From assembly GCF_000757485.1 (NCBI RefSeq), contig NZ_JPYO01000036.1, positions 1 to 64,000 on the forward strand: a DNA stretch of 64,000 nucleotides. Reading direction: 5' to 3'. Origin of the DNA: Achromobacter sp. RTa. Lineage in GTDB: Bacteria; Pseudomonadota; Gammaproteobacteria; Burkholderiales; Burkholderiaceae_B. The translations under genes and the position numbers were made by a program. Positions 15,662-24,534 of this stretch are shown here, piece after piece (position 1 is the stretch's first letter; each line of letters begins with the position of its first letter). A model generated the notes under the pieces. It ran no database searches. It saw only the letters and a list, made by a program, of their open reading frames with translations, and had not been told where the DNA came from.

Positions 15662-18600
15662 ATGCAAATCAAGCTCAGCCCCATCATGATGGGCCTGCTC
15701 GCTGCTGCCCTGCCTTCGGCGCTCTGGGCGGCGGAGCGGGGCCAGGTCCTTGTTTCAGACCCCGCCGGCGCGACCCACGTCACGCTGGATCCCGGCGATA
15801 CCGTCACCTACGCCGACACCGGCGCGGCGATTGACGTCTCCGGCGCCGGCAACACCGTGAGCGGCGGCCAGATCACGATCACGGCCGGTTCGGCATCGAA
15901 GAACACCGTGGGCGCGCGGGCGAAGTCGGGGGGATCCATCACGCTGACCAAGAGCGTCATCAAGACCCTGGGCACCGGCCAGTATGCCCACGCGCTGCAC
16001 GCGCAGGGCGCGGGCAGCGTGATCGAGGCCACAGACGCCGAGATTTCGACGCAGGGCGGATACTCCTACGGCGCCTATGCAGAGAATGGCGGCAAGGTCA
16101 TCCTGGACGGAGGAACCATCGCAACGGCCGCCCATGGCGCCTACGGGCTTGCCGCCGAGGGCGCGAGCGCCAGCGTCGCGGCCAGGAACCTGGGCATCAC
16201 CACGACCGGTCTGAACACGCACGGCGTCCATGCGGGCAAGAACAGCACGGTCACGCTGGAAAACGTGAAGATCAAGACCAATCCCAGCGGCTATGGACAC
16301 GGTTTGTACACCAGCGGCGCGGGATCGCTCATTTCGATTCGCGACACCGAGGTCGATGTCGGGTCCGGCATGGGCGTGCAGATGGATGGCGGGCGCTTCG
16401 AAATGGACGGAGGAGCGCTGCGCACCACGGGCGGATATGCCGTCATGCTCAGCGGGTTCTATGGCGCGCCGGCAGCCACTGCGACCATCCGCAACGCCAC
16501 GCTCTCCGCCACTGGCGGCTACGTCTATGGCATCAATATCAATGGCGAGGGCACTTCGGCCACGCTCGAAAACGTTTCGGTTTCCGCCGCCGGCACCACC
16601 GGTGGCACCGGCGTCTGGCTGCCCGCCGTCGGCACCTCCCTGACGGCGCGGCGCTTCGACATCGCGGCATCCAATCTGGGCATCGACACACGCGCGGGAA
16701 CGGTAATCCTGGAGGACGGCTCCGTGACGACGCAGCGCGGCAATGGTCATGCGCTCTATGCGTCGCGGGAGTATGGCAGCACTGCCACGGTCACGGGCAG
16801 GAACGTCAGGATCGAGACGTTCGGCAATAGCGCGGTAGGCGCGCTGGTCAGGGCCTCCGGCGCCGGAATATCGCTGGATGGCTCTTCCGTTACGACGCAT
16901 GGCGAAGGAGCCTATGGCCTGTTCGCCAGCGGCAACGGCGCCTGGCTGTCCACGCTCAATACTTCCGTGACCACCGAAGGCGCTTCCGCCACCGGCTTGT
17001 CCATGAGCAACCGCGCCGAAGTCACGCTGGACAGCACCCGCATTTCTGTTTCCGGCGCCAATGCGCGCGGCATCTGGAGCTACACCACCAGCACGGGGGT
17101 CGACAACGCGGTCACGCTGAAGAACGGTACGCAAATCAGCACCCAGGACGGGGCCGGCTTGCTGGCCAGCGGCGGCGGCCATACGTTCACGATCGAGGAT
17201 TCGGGCGTCACCGCGCGCGCGGGCGGCATGGAGGAGGGCGGCATGCTGCTGCATGGGCGCGCCGTCACCATCACCAGCGGCGGCGTTTCGACCGTCATCG
17301 AGACCGAGCAGGTCAAGCTGGATGCCACCAACTCCGTGCTGACGGGCGATATCGTCATGGAAAGCGGCATCGCCGACATCTCCCTGAAGAACGGTTCAGT
17401 ACTGACGGGCGCCTCGCTCGAACGCGACGCCGGCCGGGTCAACAGCCTGTCGCTGGATGGCTCCAGCTTCTGGAACGTCCGTGGAGATTCGTCGCTGGGC
17501 ACGCTGAACAACGCCGGCACCGTGGCTTTCTCCGCGCCGGCGGGCGGCGCCTTCAAGACGCTGACCGTCAACAACTACGCGGGCGGAGGAACGCTGGTGC
17601 TGAACACGCGCCTGGGAGACGACAGCTCGCCCACGGACCGGCTCGTGATCGACGGCGGTACGGCCTCCGGCAACACCGCGCTGCGCATACTGAACGCGGG
17701 CGGAACGGGCGGACAGACCCAGCAGGGCATCCGCGTGGTCGAGACTATCAATGGCGGCACCACGGCGTCGGACTCGTTCCGGCTGGACGCGGGGTCGACC
17801 GGCTACCGCTCCAGCTCCGCCACCCTGGCCTTGAACGGCTACGACTACAGCCTGGTGCGCGGCGGCAACGGCGGAGCGGAACCCGACTGGTACCTGACGT
17901 CGGAATACACGCCACCCGTGGAGCCGCCTGTAAAACCTCCCGTGGAGCCTCCGGTGACCCCTCCCGTCACGCCTCCCGTCACGCCGCCGGTCGGCCCCAT
18001 CGCTCCGCCGGAAATCCTGCCTCCGCCGGTGGCGCCCGCTTTTCAGAACGTATCGCCGGAAAGCGGCGCCTACCTGGGCAACCAGCGCGCCAGCACCCGC
18101 CTGTTCACGCATAGCCTGCGCGACCGCGCATCGGCCTATCGCGGCGCGCCCGATGGGACGTCCGACGGCCGCGGCGTCTGGGCGCGGGCACAAGGCCGTC
18201 ACGATGGCGGGATGAGCATGCGGCAGGGCCAGGTCGACATCGATACCGACAGCGGCATCCTGCAGCTGGGCGGCGATCTGCTGCGGGCGCCTCTCGGGCA
18301 GGGCGGCGCCGCGTACGCGGGTTTCATGGCGGGTTATGGCGAAGCGCGCACCCGGTCCATGTCCACGCTGATGCTGCCGGGTTCAGGCGCCAAGACGCAC
18401 GCCCGGGCGCGCGGAAAGGTGTCGGGCTACTCGGTGGGCCTGTACGCGACGGTGTATCAGGATGACGCGAGCCGTCTGGGCGCTTACGCGGATACGTGGT
18501 TGCAGTACGGGCGCTATTCCAATCAGGTGAGCAGCGAACTGGGCTCCACGCGCTATCACTCCGATGTGTGGTCGGCGTCGCTGGAATCGGGCTATGCGCT

Positions 18601-19027
18601 GGCTCCCTTCCCCAAGGACTCCGCCCTGGGCGGCCTGGTGGTGGTGCCCAACGCGCAAGTGGTCTACAGCCGCTATGACGCGAACGACGCCACGCTCCAG
18701 GGCACGCGCATGCGCAGCGGCAGCGACAACGCCTGGACCACGCGGGTGGGGGTGCGCCTGACTCCAGGCGCGAAGCCCGGAGAGGCGGCGCCCGCGGTGC
18801 GCCCGTTCCTGGAAACCAACTGGCTGCACGGCAATGGAGATGCGTCGGTCCGTATGGGAAACAGCACGCTGGACGCGGTGCCGTCGCGTAATGCGCTGGA
18901 GCTCAAGCTGGGCGCGGAGGGCCAGGTCGGCAAGGCAGTGCAGGTGTCGGGCCACGTTTTTGGCCAGGCAGGCAATGATAGCCAGCGCGGCTACGGCGGC
19001 ATGTTGAACGTGCGCTACAGCTGGTAG
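15662..19027 (+). CDS. Autotransporter (type Va) with pertactin/AIDA-like beta-helix passenger
   Basis: A 1121-residue secreted adhesin-type autotransporter. A short signal peptide (1-23, ending SALWA) precedes a glycine/threonine/serine-rich passenger of repeated short strands (about 24-740) typical of right-handed beta-helices. An RGD tripeptide is at 607-609, in WNVRGDSS. A proline-rich linker of PPV units (about 755-790) leads to a C-terminal barrel (about 835-1121) ending in YSW, an aromatic end needed for outer-membrane insertion. I see no cysteine, as usual for autotransporters. Family members attach to host cells or mediate aggregation. It lies beside the phosphorelay genes and may be their output. 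Start and end are clear; function by analogy only. Confidence 0.93.
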   Translation: MQIKLSPIMMGLLAAALPSALWAAERGQVLVSDPAGATHVTLDPGDTVTYADTGAAIDVSGAGNTVSGGQITITAGSASKNTVGARAKSGGSITLTKSVIKTLGTGQYAHALHAQGAGSVIEATDAEISTQGGYSYGAYAENGGKVILDGGTIATAAHGAYGLAAEGASASVAARNLGITTTGLNTHGVHAGKNSTVTLENVKIKTNPSGYGHGLYTSGAGSLISIRDTEVDVGSGMGVQMDGGRFEMDGGALRTTGGYAVMLSGFYGAPAATATIRNATLSATGGYVYGININGEGTSATLENVSVSAAGTTGGTGVWLPAVGTSLTARRFDIAASNLGIDTRAGTVILEDGSVTTQRGNGHALYASREYGSTATVTGRNVRIETFGNSAVGALVRASGAGISLDGSSVTTHGEGAYGLFASGNGAWLSTLNTSVTTEGASATGLSMSNRAEVTLDSTRISVSGANARGIWSYTTSTGVDNAVTLKNGTQISTQDGAGLLASGGGHTFTIEDSGVTARAGGMEEGGMLLHGRAVTITSGGVSTVIETEQVKLDATNSVLTGDIVMESGIADISLKNGSVLTGASLERDAGRVNSLSLDGSSFWNVRGDSSLGTLNNAGTVAFSAPAGGAFKTLTVNNYAGGGTLVLNTRLGDDSSPTDRLVIDGGTASGNTALRILNAGGTGGQTQQGIRVVETINGGTTASDSFRLDAGSTGYRSSSATLALNGYDYSLVRGGNGGAEPDWYLTSEYTPPVEPPVKPPVEPPVTPPVTPPVTPPVGPIAPPEILPPPVAPAFQNVSPESGAYLGNQRASTRLFTHSLRDRASAYRGAPDGTSDGRGVWARAQGRHDGGMSMRQGQVDIDTDSGILQLGGDLLRAPLGQGGAAYAGFMAGYGEARTRSMSTLMLPGSGAKTHARARGKVSGYSVGLYATVYQDDASRLGAYADTWLQYGRYSNQVSSELGSTRYHSDVWSASLESGYALAPFPKDSALGGLVVVPNAQVVYSRYDANDATLQGTRMRSGSDNAWTTRVGVRLTPGAKPGEAAPAVRPFLETNWLHGNGDASVRMGNSTLDAVPSRNALELKLGAEGQVGKAVQVSGHVFGQAGNDSQRGYGGMLNVRYSW

Positions 19028-19048
19028 CGGCCCTTTGCGGCGGCCCCG

Positions 19049-19867
19049 CTAGGGATAGCGGGCGCCGACCCGGAACGTGCGCCAGTTGTCTCCGCCGAGG
19101 GTGAGCAGGGCCTTCAGGCTGCTTGAGCCCATCGGCGGAGACAGCACGCTGCCCAGGATGCGCAGGTCTGGAAACAAGCGCATCCAGTGCAGATCGTGAG
19201 CATGGTTCACGTTGGAAACCAGCAGGGGAAGCTTGGCGACTTCGGCGCGTTGCACCAGCTCGATGAACCGGCTGCGCAAGGAAGAGAATTCGGAAAAATC
19301 AGGGGGAGCCTTGACGTGCAGGCCCGTGACCTGCAAGGCGCCGTGCGCGCTTGGCCCGCCCCGGGCCATGGTGGGGGTCAGCCTGATGCGCAAGCCGATA
19401 TTGAATTCAGCGTAGCAGGAGAACAGGTGCGACCGCGCATGCAGATGGGAAACCAGCGGTGCATGGAAGGTGACGAGCCTTGCGGGGTACGCGGCATTGG
19501 CGCCGAAGCGTTCTTCCTGCGCCGGGTTGGGGTTGGCGAGCAGTTCGGTTCCGTCCAGGGCCAGGCCGCTTGACGCGCACAGCTCCGCCGCGGACCAGCT
19601 TATGCTGGAAAGGTCGCCGCCGCAGTCCAGCGTAAAGGGTATGTGCTCGTGGAAAGAGCGAAAGAACGCAAAGGCTTCACGGGCGAGGCGCGCAGGCCGG
19701 CCGGGTATGTGGCGCCGCCACGCATGGCGGGGGCTGGCGACAGCGTACTCGAGCACCAGGCCGTCGGCGGAGAATATCGGTTGGAAGCTCAGCCCTTCCA
19801 TGGCAGGGCCTGCCGGGGACTCCGCCGTGGCGGCATAGTGGTGCACTAGGGATTCCATTGATCGCAT
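19049..19867 (-). CDS. Degenerate EAL-like protein, probably non-catalytic
   Basis: A 272-residue protein with a faint EAL-domain outline. FQPIFSADGLVLEYAVASP near residue 28 matches the first strand where active enzymes read xQPI...GxEAL. VTGLHVKAPPDF and LPLLVSNVNHAHDL...LGSVLSPPM sit where the later strands and the final QGY loop would be. The EAL, DDFG, lysine and EGVE residues needed for cyclic-di-GMP hydrolysis are absent. It converges on the autotransporter and follows the hybrid kinase by about 155 bp on the same strand. By analogy with YdiV-type proteins it could act by protein binding. The EAL assignment is weak and rests on pattern and neighbours. The ATG at 19858 is an alternative start. 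Confidence 0.6.
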   Translation of the reverse strand: MRSMESLVHHYAATAESPAGPAMEGLSFQPIFSADGLVLEYAVASPRHAWRRHIPGRPARLAREAFAFFRSFHEHIPFTLDCGGDLSSISWSAAELCASSGLALDGTELLANPNPAQEERFGANAAYPARLVTFHAPLVSHLHARSHLFSCYAEFNIGLRIRLTPTMARGGPSAHGALQVTGLHVKAPPDFSEFSSLRSRFIELVQRAEVAKLPLLVSNVNHAHDLHWMRLFPDLRILGSVLSPPMGSSSLKALLTLGGDNWRTFRVGARYP

Positions 19868-20023
19868 CTGCCAGCAACCGATCGGTTATGGATGATGCCG
19901 CGACCGCGGCACGCATGCGATACAGGAGGCTGAGCACGTGGGAAATGAAAATTCTAGTAACCGTGGGCTTGCCCTTCTATGGGAATATTCTCAATCTGGG
20001 GCCAGGCATGACGGCGCGCGGAG

Positions 20024-23000
20024 TCACACCGCCGCCAGCATGGCTTTCATGTCCGCGATCAGCGCCGCCAGGCTCTGTTGGGCCGCGGCGCTGAGGCCGT
20101 CATTGCGCAACTGGTTCTCCACGCGCTCGGACTGGTTCTGCAGCTCGGTGAGCTCTACCGCGGCCAGGCCGCCGCGCATGCGGTGCAGCACGGCGCGCAG
20201 GTCGCGTTCGCTTGCTTCGCCGGCCGCCTTTTCCAGCTTGTCCAGGTCCTGGTTCATGGTTTCCAGGAAAATCGCGCGATACCTGGCGGGGATGGAGGGC
20301 GCCTTGCCGGGGGCGGCAGGGGACGTCTCGGCCGCTTCGGCCGCCTGCGGAGAGGCGGCGGGCTGGGCCTGCGCATCGGCGTGGGGACGCAGGCGGCGCC
20401 ATAGAGAGCGGAGTTCTATCGGCTTGACCAGCCAGCTGTTCATGCCGGCGGCCATGCAGCGCGTTTCCTCTTCCTTCATGGCATTGGCCGTCACGCCGAT
20501 GATGGGCACGGTAACGCCTCGCGAGCGCAGCGTGCCAGCGAGATCGTAGCCGTTCATGCGCGGCATGTTCACGTCGGTCAGCACCAGATCGAAGGGCTCG
20601 ATGCTCCACATGGCGAGCGCCTCGGCGCCGTCCGGAGCGATCACAACCCGGCAGCCCAGCTGTTCGAGCTGATCGCGGATGGTGACCTGGTTGATGGGGT
20701 TGTCCTCGGCCACCAGTACGCGCAGGTTCAGGGGCGTGTAGGCCGCCGGGCCGGAATCCTGCGGCTCTTCGGCGGCGCCGGACATCAGGCGCTCGATGGC
20801 CTGGCCGATGCCCAGCATAGAATGCCGGTCCGCTTGCGGGCGATGCTTGCCCAGCGTATCCGCGCCGCCCGCGACGATGAGCGGACCGGCCCACTCCGCG
20901 GGCCTGGCATGGCTGGTCAGGAGCACGTCGACAAGCACGCCGTCCAGGCCGCCGTCAGGGTAGGCATCGGCCGGCACGATCGTCGTGTGGGCTCCCCAGC
21001 CCGTCAGCCATTGGCAGATGTTCTCGCTCAATTCCTTGCGCGGGCTGCGCACGTGCACGTTGAGGCCTTGCAGTTGGGGCGGGTTGGAGGCGGGCGGCTC
21101 CGCTTTTTCCAGTTCGATCTCTACCGAAAAGCTGCTTCCCAGCCCCGGCTCGCTGGTGACATTGATCGTGCTGCCCATGAGCTCCGCCAATTTGGCGCAG
21201 ATGGACAGACCGATGCCGGCCCCCCGGATGGTGTGAGAGCCGCTGTCGATCTGGTAGAAGGGTTCGAACAGGCGGACCTGCTCTGCGGGGCCGATGCCCA
21301 CGCCGCTATCGACCACCTGCAGGCCGAGCCGTGCCTTGCCGCCGGGAATCTCCTCGGCCCGCAGCCGGGCAATGACGTGGCCGGATTCCGTGAACTTGAT
21401 GGCATTGCTCAGGAGGTTGCTGAGGATCTGGCGTATCCGACCGCCGTCGCCTTTCACGCATTCCGGCACCGCCGTGTCGACACAGCTGTAGATGATCAGG
21501 TCTTTCTGTTCGGCCATGCTGGCATAGGACGCCACCGTGCCCTGGAAGAGTTCGCGCGGGTCGAAGGTGTCGATTTCCAGGGCCAGCTGGCCGGACTCGA
21601 TCTTGGTGATGTCGAGGATGTCGCTGATCAGTTGCTGGAGGATCACGGAGGAAGTCTGTATGCGGTCGACGTGACGCCGCTGCTCTTCGCTCAGAGGCGT
21701 CATGGCCAGCACCTCCAGCGTGCCGAGCACGCCGTACAACGGGGTGCGGATCTCGTGGCTCATCGTGGCCAGGAAAGTGGATTTCGCCTCGCTGGCCTTG
21801 TCGGCCTGCTCCTTGGCCAGGGCCAGGGTGCGCTCCATTTCGGCGCGCGCGCTGATATCGGCGAAGGCGCACAGCACCACGTCCTGCTTTTTGTAGCGGG
21901 TAGGCGCGAAGGTGACGAACAGCGGTCGGCCGTCGTAGGCGAGAAAGGTCTCGATGGTGCCGGCCGCGCCGGATCCCAGCGCCTGGCGCAGCAACTGGTT
22001 GGCGTCGGGCGAGTTGTGCAGTTCGCCGCCCGGCTCGATGCCCAGCCATTGGGAGGCCAGCGCGTTGCTGAACACTACTTTTCCGTCGGGGCGGGACAGC
22101 ACGCAGAGCGCGACGGGGGCCGTGCCCAGCACCGCGCGGTTGAATTCCTCGTTTTCGACGATCTCGCGATGCGCCGCCTCGGCGGGCTGGAGGACCCGCC
22201 GGTTGTACCAGCGCAGGTAGGCTGCGCTCAGGGCCAGGCCCAGGATGAGCAGCAGCAGGGCGCCGACGGGCAGCCACATGTTGGCGCCGAAGAAGCTGCC
22301 GTACGTCAGCTTGTAGTAGCCCGTCCAGGTTCCGGATCTATCGGTGATCTTGAGGACGAGGCCGTCGGAGAAGTAGTGCAGGCCGTCGCCCTCGGGCAGG
22401 GGCGGCGGGGTCTTGCCGATCAGCAAGCCGCTGCCTTGCCGGGCCAGCCAGAACTCGTCGTACAGGGGCTCGTTCAGGACTCTTTCGGAAATGTTGATGC
22501 GATCCCTGTTGAGCAGGGTCGCGGCGTAGACGTTGCGCCGGGTTTCCGGCGCCTCGTTCGCCAGGCCCAGGGGCAGGCTGCTGGGCATCATGCCTATCAT
22601 GGCATTGGGCAGCTCCGGGTCCTGGATCCATTCGATCCGGCCCGGCGTATCGAGCCGCGATTCGTCCGGGTCCGCGCCGCCCGCCTTGGCCATGACCGCG
22701 TCGACCACGGTCATGAAGGCGCGGCGCGTGAGAGGCTCGTAGCCCGAGTCCGTGGCCACTGCGGGGACGCTGAGGCTCACCCCCTGGCTGGGCGAGATGA
22801 CGAACACCGGCGCCGCGGGGAAATACGACGCGGCCCAGTGGCTGGAGTAGAAGTCGGACAGGTAGGGCCCGATGCCTTGGAAAACGCCATTGCTGACGGG
22901 GCAGGCGTCCGGCCGTTGGCAAAGCAGCGAGAACGGCATGGACGCCAGCGCGTGCTGGCCTTCGAAGAAGCGCCACGCTGGAGGATCGAACCCGGCGGCC

Positions 23001-23272
23001 TCGCTGACGCTGGTGGAAGACACCAGATCATGGGAGTCGGGCCGCCTCGTCTGCGTGTGCAGGACGCGCAGCATGCGCTCCTGCGCGTTGATGTAGCCGA
23101 CGAGAATCGAGAAATCGATGCGGAATTTGTCTTCTTCTTCCTGCAGGATGCGCTGGCCGCCCCAGTACAGGGCGCCGGCCAGCACTATCACGAGCGGCAG
23201 GATGCCGAACAGCGCGGTATTCAAGCGGCGGGAAGCGCGCGTCACTTTTCTTAGCGGCGTATCCAGTTTCAT
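20024..23272 (-). CDS. Hybrid sensor histidine kinase with receiver and Hpt domains (BvgS/RcsC-like)
   Basis: A 1082-residue inner-membrane kinase. TM1 is about 20-40, a periplasmic sensor region 41-330, TM2 about 335-357, a PAS domain about 370-480, and the phosphoacceptor domain has His506 in SHEIRTPLYG. An ATPase domain follows, then an RcsC-type alpha/beta/loop segment (about 735-835), a receiver with Asp900 in TDVNMPRMNGY and a C-terminal Hpt with His1030 in LHRMRGG. It therefore carries a whole His-Asp-His relay and can pass phosphate to a separate response regulator. It is the last of four same-strand signalling genes, 30 bp after the REC-EAL gene. The ligand is unknown. Confidence 0.92.
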   Translation of the reverse strand: MKLDTPLRKVTRASRRLNTALFGILPLVIVLAGALYWGGQRILQEEEDKFRIDFSILVGYINAQERMLRVLHTQTRRPDSHDLVSSTSVSEAAGFDPPAWRFFEGQHALASMPFSLLCQRPDACPVSNGVFQGIGPYLSDFYSSHWAASYFPAAPVFVISPSQGVSLSVPAVATDSGYEPLTRRAFMTVVDAVMAKAGGADPDESRLDTPGRIEWIQDPELPNAMIGMMPSSLPLGLANEAPETRRNVYAATLLNRDRINISERVLNEPLYDEFWLARQGSGLLIGKTPPPLPEGDGLHYFSDGLVLKITDRSGTWTGYYKLTYGSFFGANMWLPVGALLLLILGLALSAAYLRWYNRRVLQPAEAAHREIVENEEFNRAVLGTAPVALCVLSRPDGKVVFSNALASQWLGIEPGGELHNSPDANQLLRQALGSGAAGTIETFLAYDGRPLFVTFAPTRYKKQDVVLCAFADISARAEMERTLALAKEQADKASEAKSTFLATMSHEIRTPLYGVLGTLEVLAMTPLSEEQRRHVDRIQTSSVILQQLISDILDITKIESGQLALEIDTFDPRELFQGTVASYASMAEQKDLIIYSCVDTAVPECVKGDGGRIRQILSNLLSNAIKFTESGHVIARLRAEEIPGGKARLGLQVVDSGVGIGPAEQVRLFEPFYQIDSGSHTIRGAGIGLSICAKLAELMGSTINVTSEPGLGSSFSVEIELEKAEPPASNPPQLQGLNVHVRSPRKELSENICQWLTGWGAHTTIVPADAYPDGGLDGVLVDVLLTSHARPAEWAGPLIVAGGADTLGKHRPQADRHSMLGIGQAIERLMSGAAEEPQDSGPAAYTPLNLRVLVAEDNPINQVTIRDQLEQLGCRVVIAPDGAEALAMWSIEPFDLVLTDVNMPRMNGYDLAGTLRSRGVTVPIIGVTANAMKEEETRCMAAGMNSWLVKPIELRSLWRRLRPHADAQAQPAASPQAAEAAETSPAAPGKAPSIPARYRAIFLETMNQDLDKLEKAAGEASERDLRAVLHRMRGGLAAVELTELQNQSERVENQLRNDGLSAAAQQSLAALIADMKAMLAAV

Positions 23273-23302
23273 AGATGATGTGGGCCGATCTCGCGCTAGG
23301 GT

Positions 23303-24532
23303 TTAGTGGGGCGGAGTGCAAGTGGAAAAGTAGGGGTTGGGCTCGTTGGCCAGCAAGCGGCTGAATGCCGACACGTCGACGGCGGCGGAAATCAGGTAGC
23401 CCTGCGCATAATCGCAGCCGATCTGGCGCACGAATTGCAGGTCCTGCATGGTTTCCACGCCCTCCGCCGTCACTTGCAGGCCCAACTGCCTGCCCAGCTG
23501 CACGGAGGATACCAGCGCCGCCGCCCTGACTTCATCCTTCGCCGCGCCGCAGACGAACGCGCGATCTATTTTCAGTTCCGTGAAGGGGGTTGAGATAAGG
23601 CTGTACATCGTACTGTAGCCTTTGCCGAAATCGTCTTGCGACAATCCGAATCCCTTCAGCCGCAAGCGGCTGGTGCCCATATAGTATTGCCCGGCGCCGA
23701 CCGTCATGTCGTCTTCCAGAAGCTCGAACGTCACGTCTTCGGCCGGAAGCCCGGAGTTGGTGACCATATAGTAGAGCTCGTCCGGCAGTTGCGGCCTGTC
23801 GAGCAGGGAGGTGGGAAGGTTGATGGAAATGGGGATGCGATACCCCTGGCCCCGCCAGGTGCGATAGGCCTTCAGCCCGTCTTCCAGCATGCGGATCAGC
23901 AGGTCGTGGTCCAGGCCGTAGTCGCGCAGGGTTTTCAGGAACGACGAGGGCATCATCAGCCCCAGTTCCTGGTGCTGCCAGCGCACCAGGGCTTCGGCGC
24001 CCACGATCTGCCCCGACGACAATGATTTCTTGGGCTGGAACCACGCCCGGATGCTGCCGTCGCGCAGCGCGCTTTCCAGGCTGTGCCTGTCGAGCAGGCT
24101 GCTGGCACAGTCCGTGCGGGGAGCGCTGAAGTGGGCGCCGGCGGGAGTTTTGCGCAGCAGGCCGGCGGCAAGGCTGTCGATCTGCTCGTGCGAAACAGGC
24201 TTGACGAAGGCGCCCAGCACGGCAAGGCCTTTTTCCTTCGCCATCAGGCTGATGCTGTTGGCCATGCGCCGGGAGCAGCCGGTCACGATGGCGAGCATGG
24301 GGGTCAAGTCCTGGCGGGCGAGCTCATGGATGAACTGGGCGCCGTCCATGACGGGCATGTTCACGTCCATAACGACGAGGTTGTAGCCGTCGTCCCGGAT
24401 GCTCCGCAGGGCATCGCCCGCGCTTTGCAGGGTGTCCACGTGGCTGAATCCAGCCTCTTCCAGCATGTCCTTCAGGTGTGCGCACTGAAAAGCATGGTCA
24501 TCCAGAACGAGCACTTTGTAGGCAGACAACAT
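23303..24532 (-). CDS. Response regulator with EAL phosphodiesterase domain (RocR-like)
   Basis: A 409-residue protein with an N-terminal receiver (about 1-125; phosphoacceptor Asp56 in VMDVNMPVMDG, Lys in AFVKPV) and a C-terminal EAL domain (about 150-400). All hydrolase residues are visible: Glu180 in AEALVRW, Asn in SINLP, Glu in FELLEDD, the two Asp of DDFGKGYS, Lys in ELKIDRAF, Glu in AEGVET and Gln in YAQGYL. It should hydrolyse cyclic-di-GMP under control of phosphorylation, as RocR does. It starts 2 bp after the stop of the upstream hybrid kinase, so translation is coupled. Its place between two kinases suggests it competes with the RcsB-like regulator for phosphate. Confidence 0.92.
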   Translation of the reverse strand: MLSAYKVLVLDDHAFQCAHLKDMLEEAGFSHVDTLQSAGDALRSIRDDGYNLVVMDVNMPVMDGAQFIHELARQDLTPMLAIVTGCSRRMANSISLMAKEKGLAVLGAFVKPVSHEQIDSLAAGLLRKTPAGAHFSAPRTDCASSLLDRHSLESALRDGSIRAWFQPKKSLSSGQIVGAEALVRWQHQELGLMMPSSFLKTLRDYGLDHDLLIRMLEDGLKAYRTWRGQGYRIPISINLPTSLLDRPQLPDELYYMVTNSGLPAEDVTFELLEDDMTVGAGQYYMGTSRLRLKGFGLSQDDFGKGYSTMYSLISTPFTELKIDRAFVCGAAKDEVRAAALVSSVQLGRQLGLQVTAEGVETMQDLQFVRQIGCDYAQGYLISAAVDVSAFSRLLANEPNPYFSTCTPPH

Positions 24533-24534
24533 AT

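Noticed and set aside
17929-17995. Short tandem DNA repeats that could suggest a CRISPR-like or slippage array
   Set aside because: They encode the PPV proline-rich linker of the autotransporter and have neither constant repeats nor unique spacers.
19045-19062. Short hairpin CCCGCT/AGCGGG between the autotransporter and the EAL-like gene
   Set aside because: Only 6 bp, overlapping the end of a coding sequence and without a T-run.
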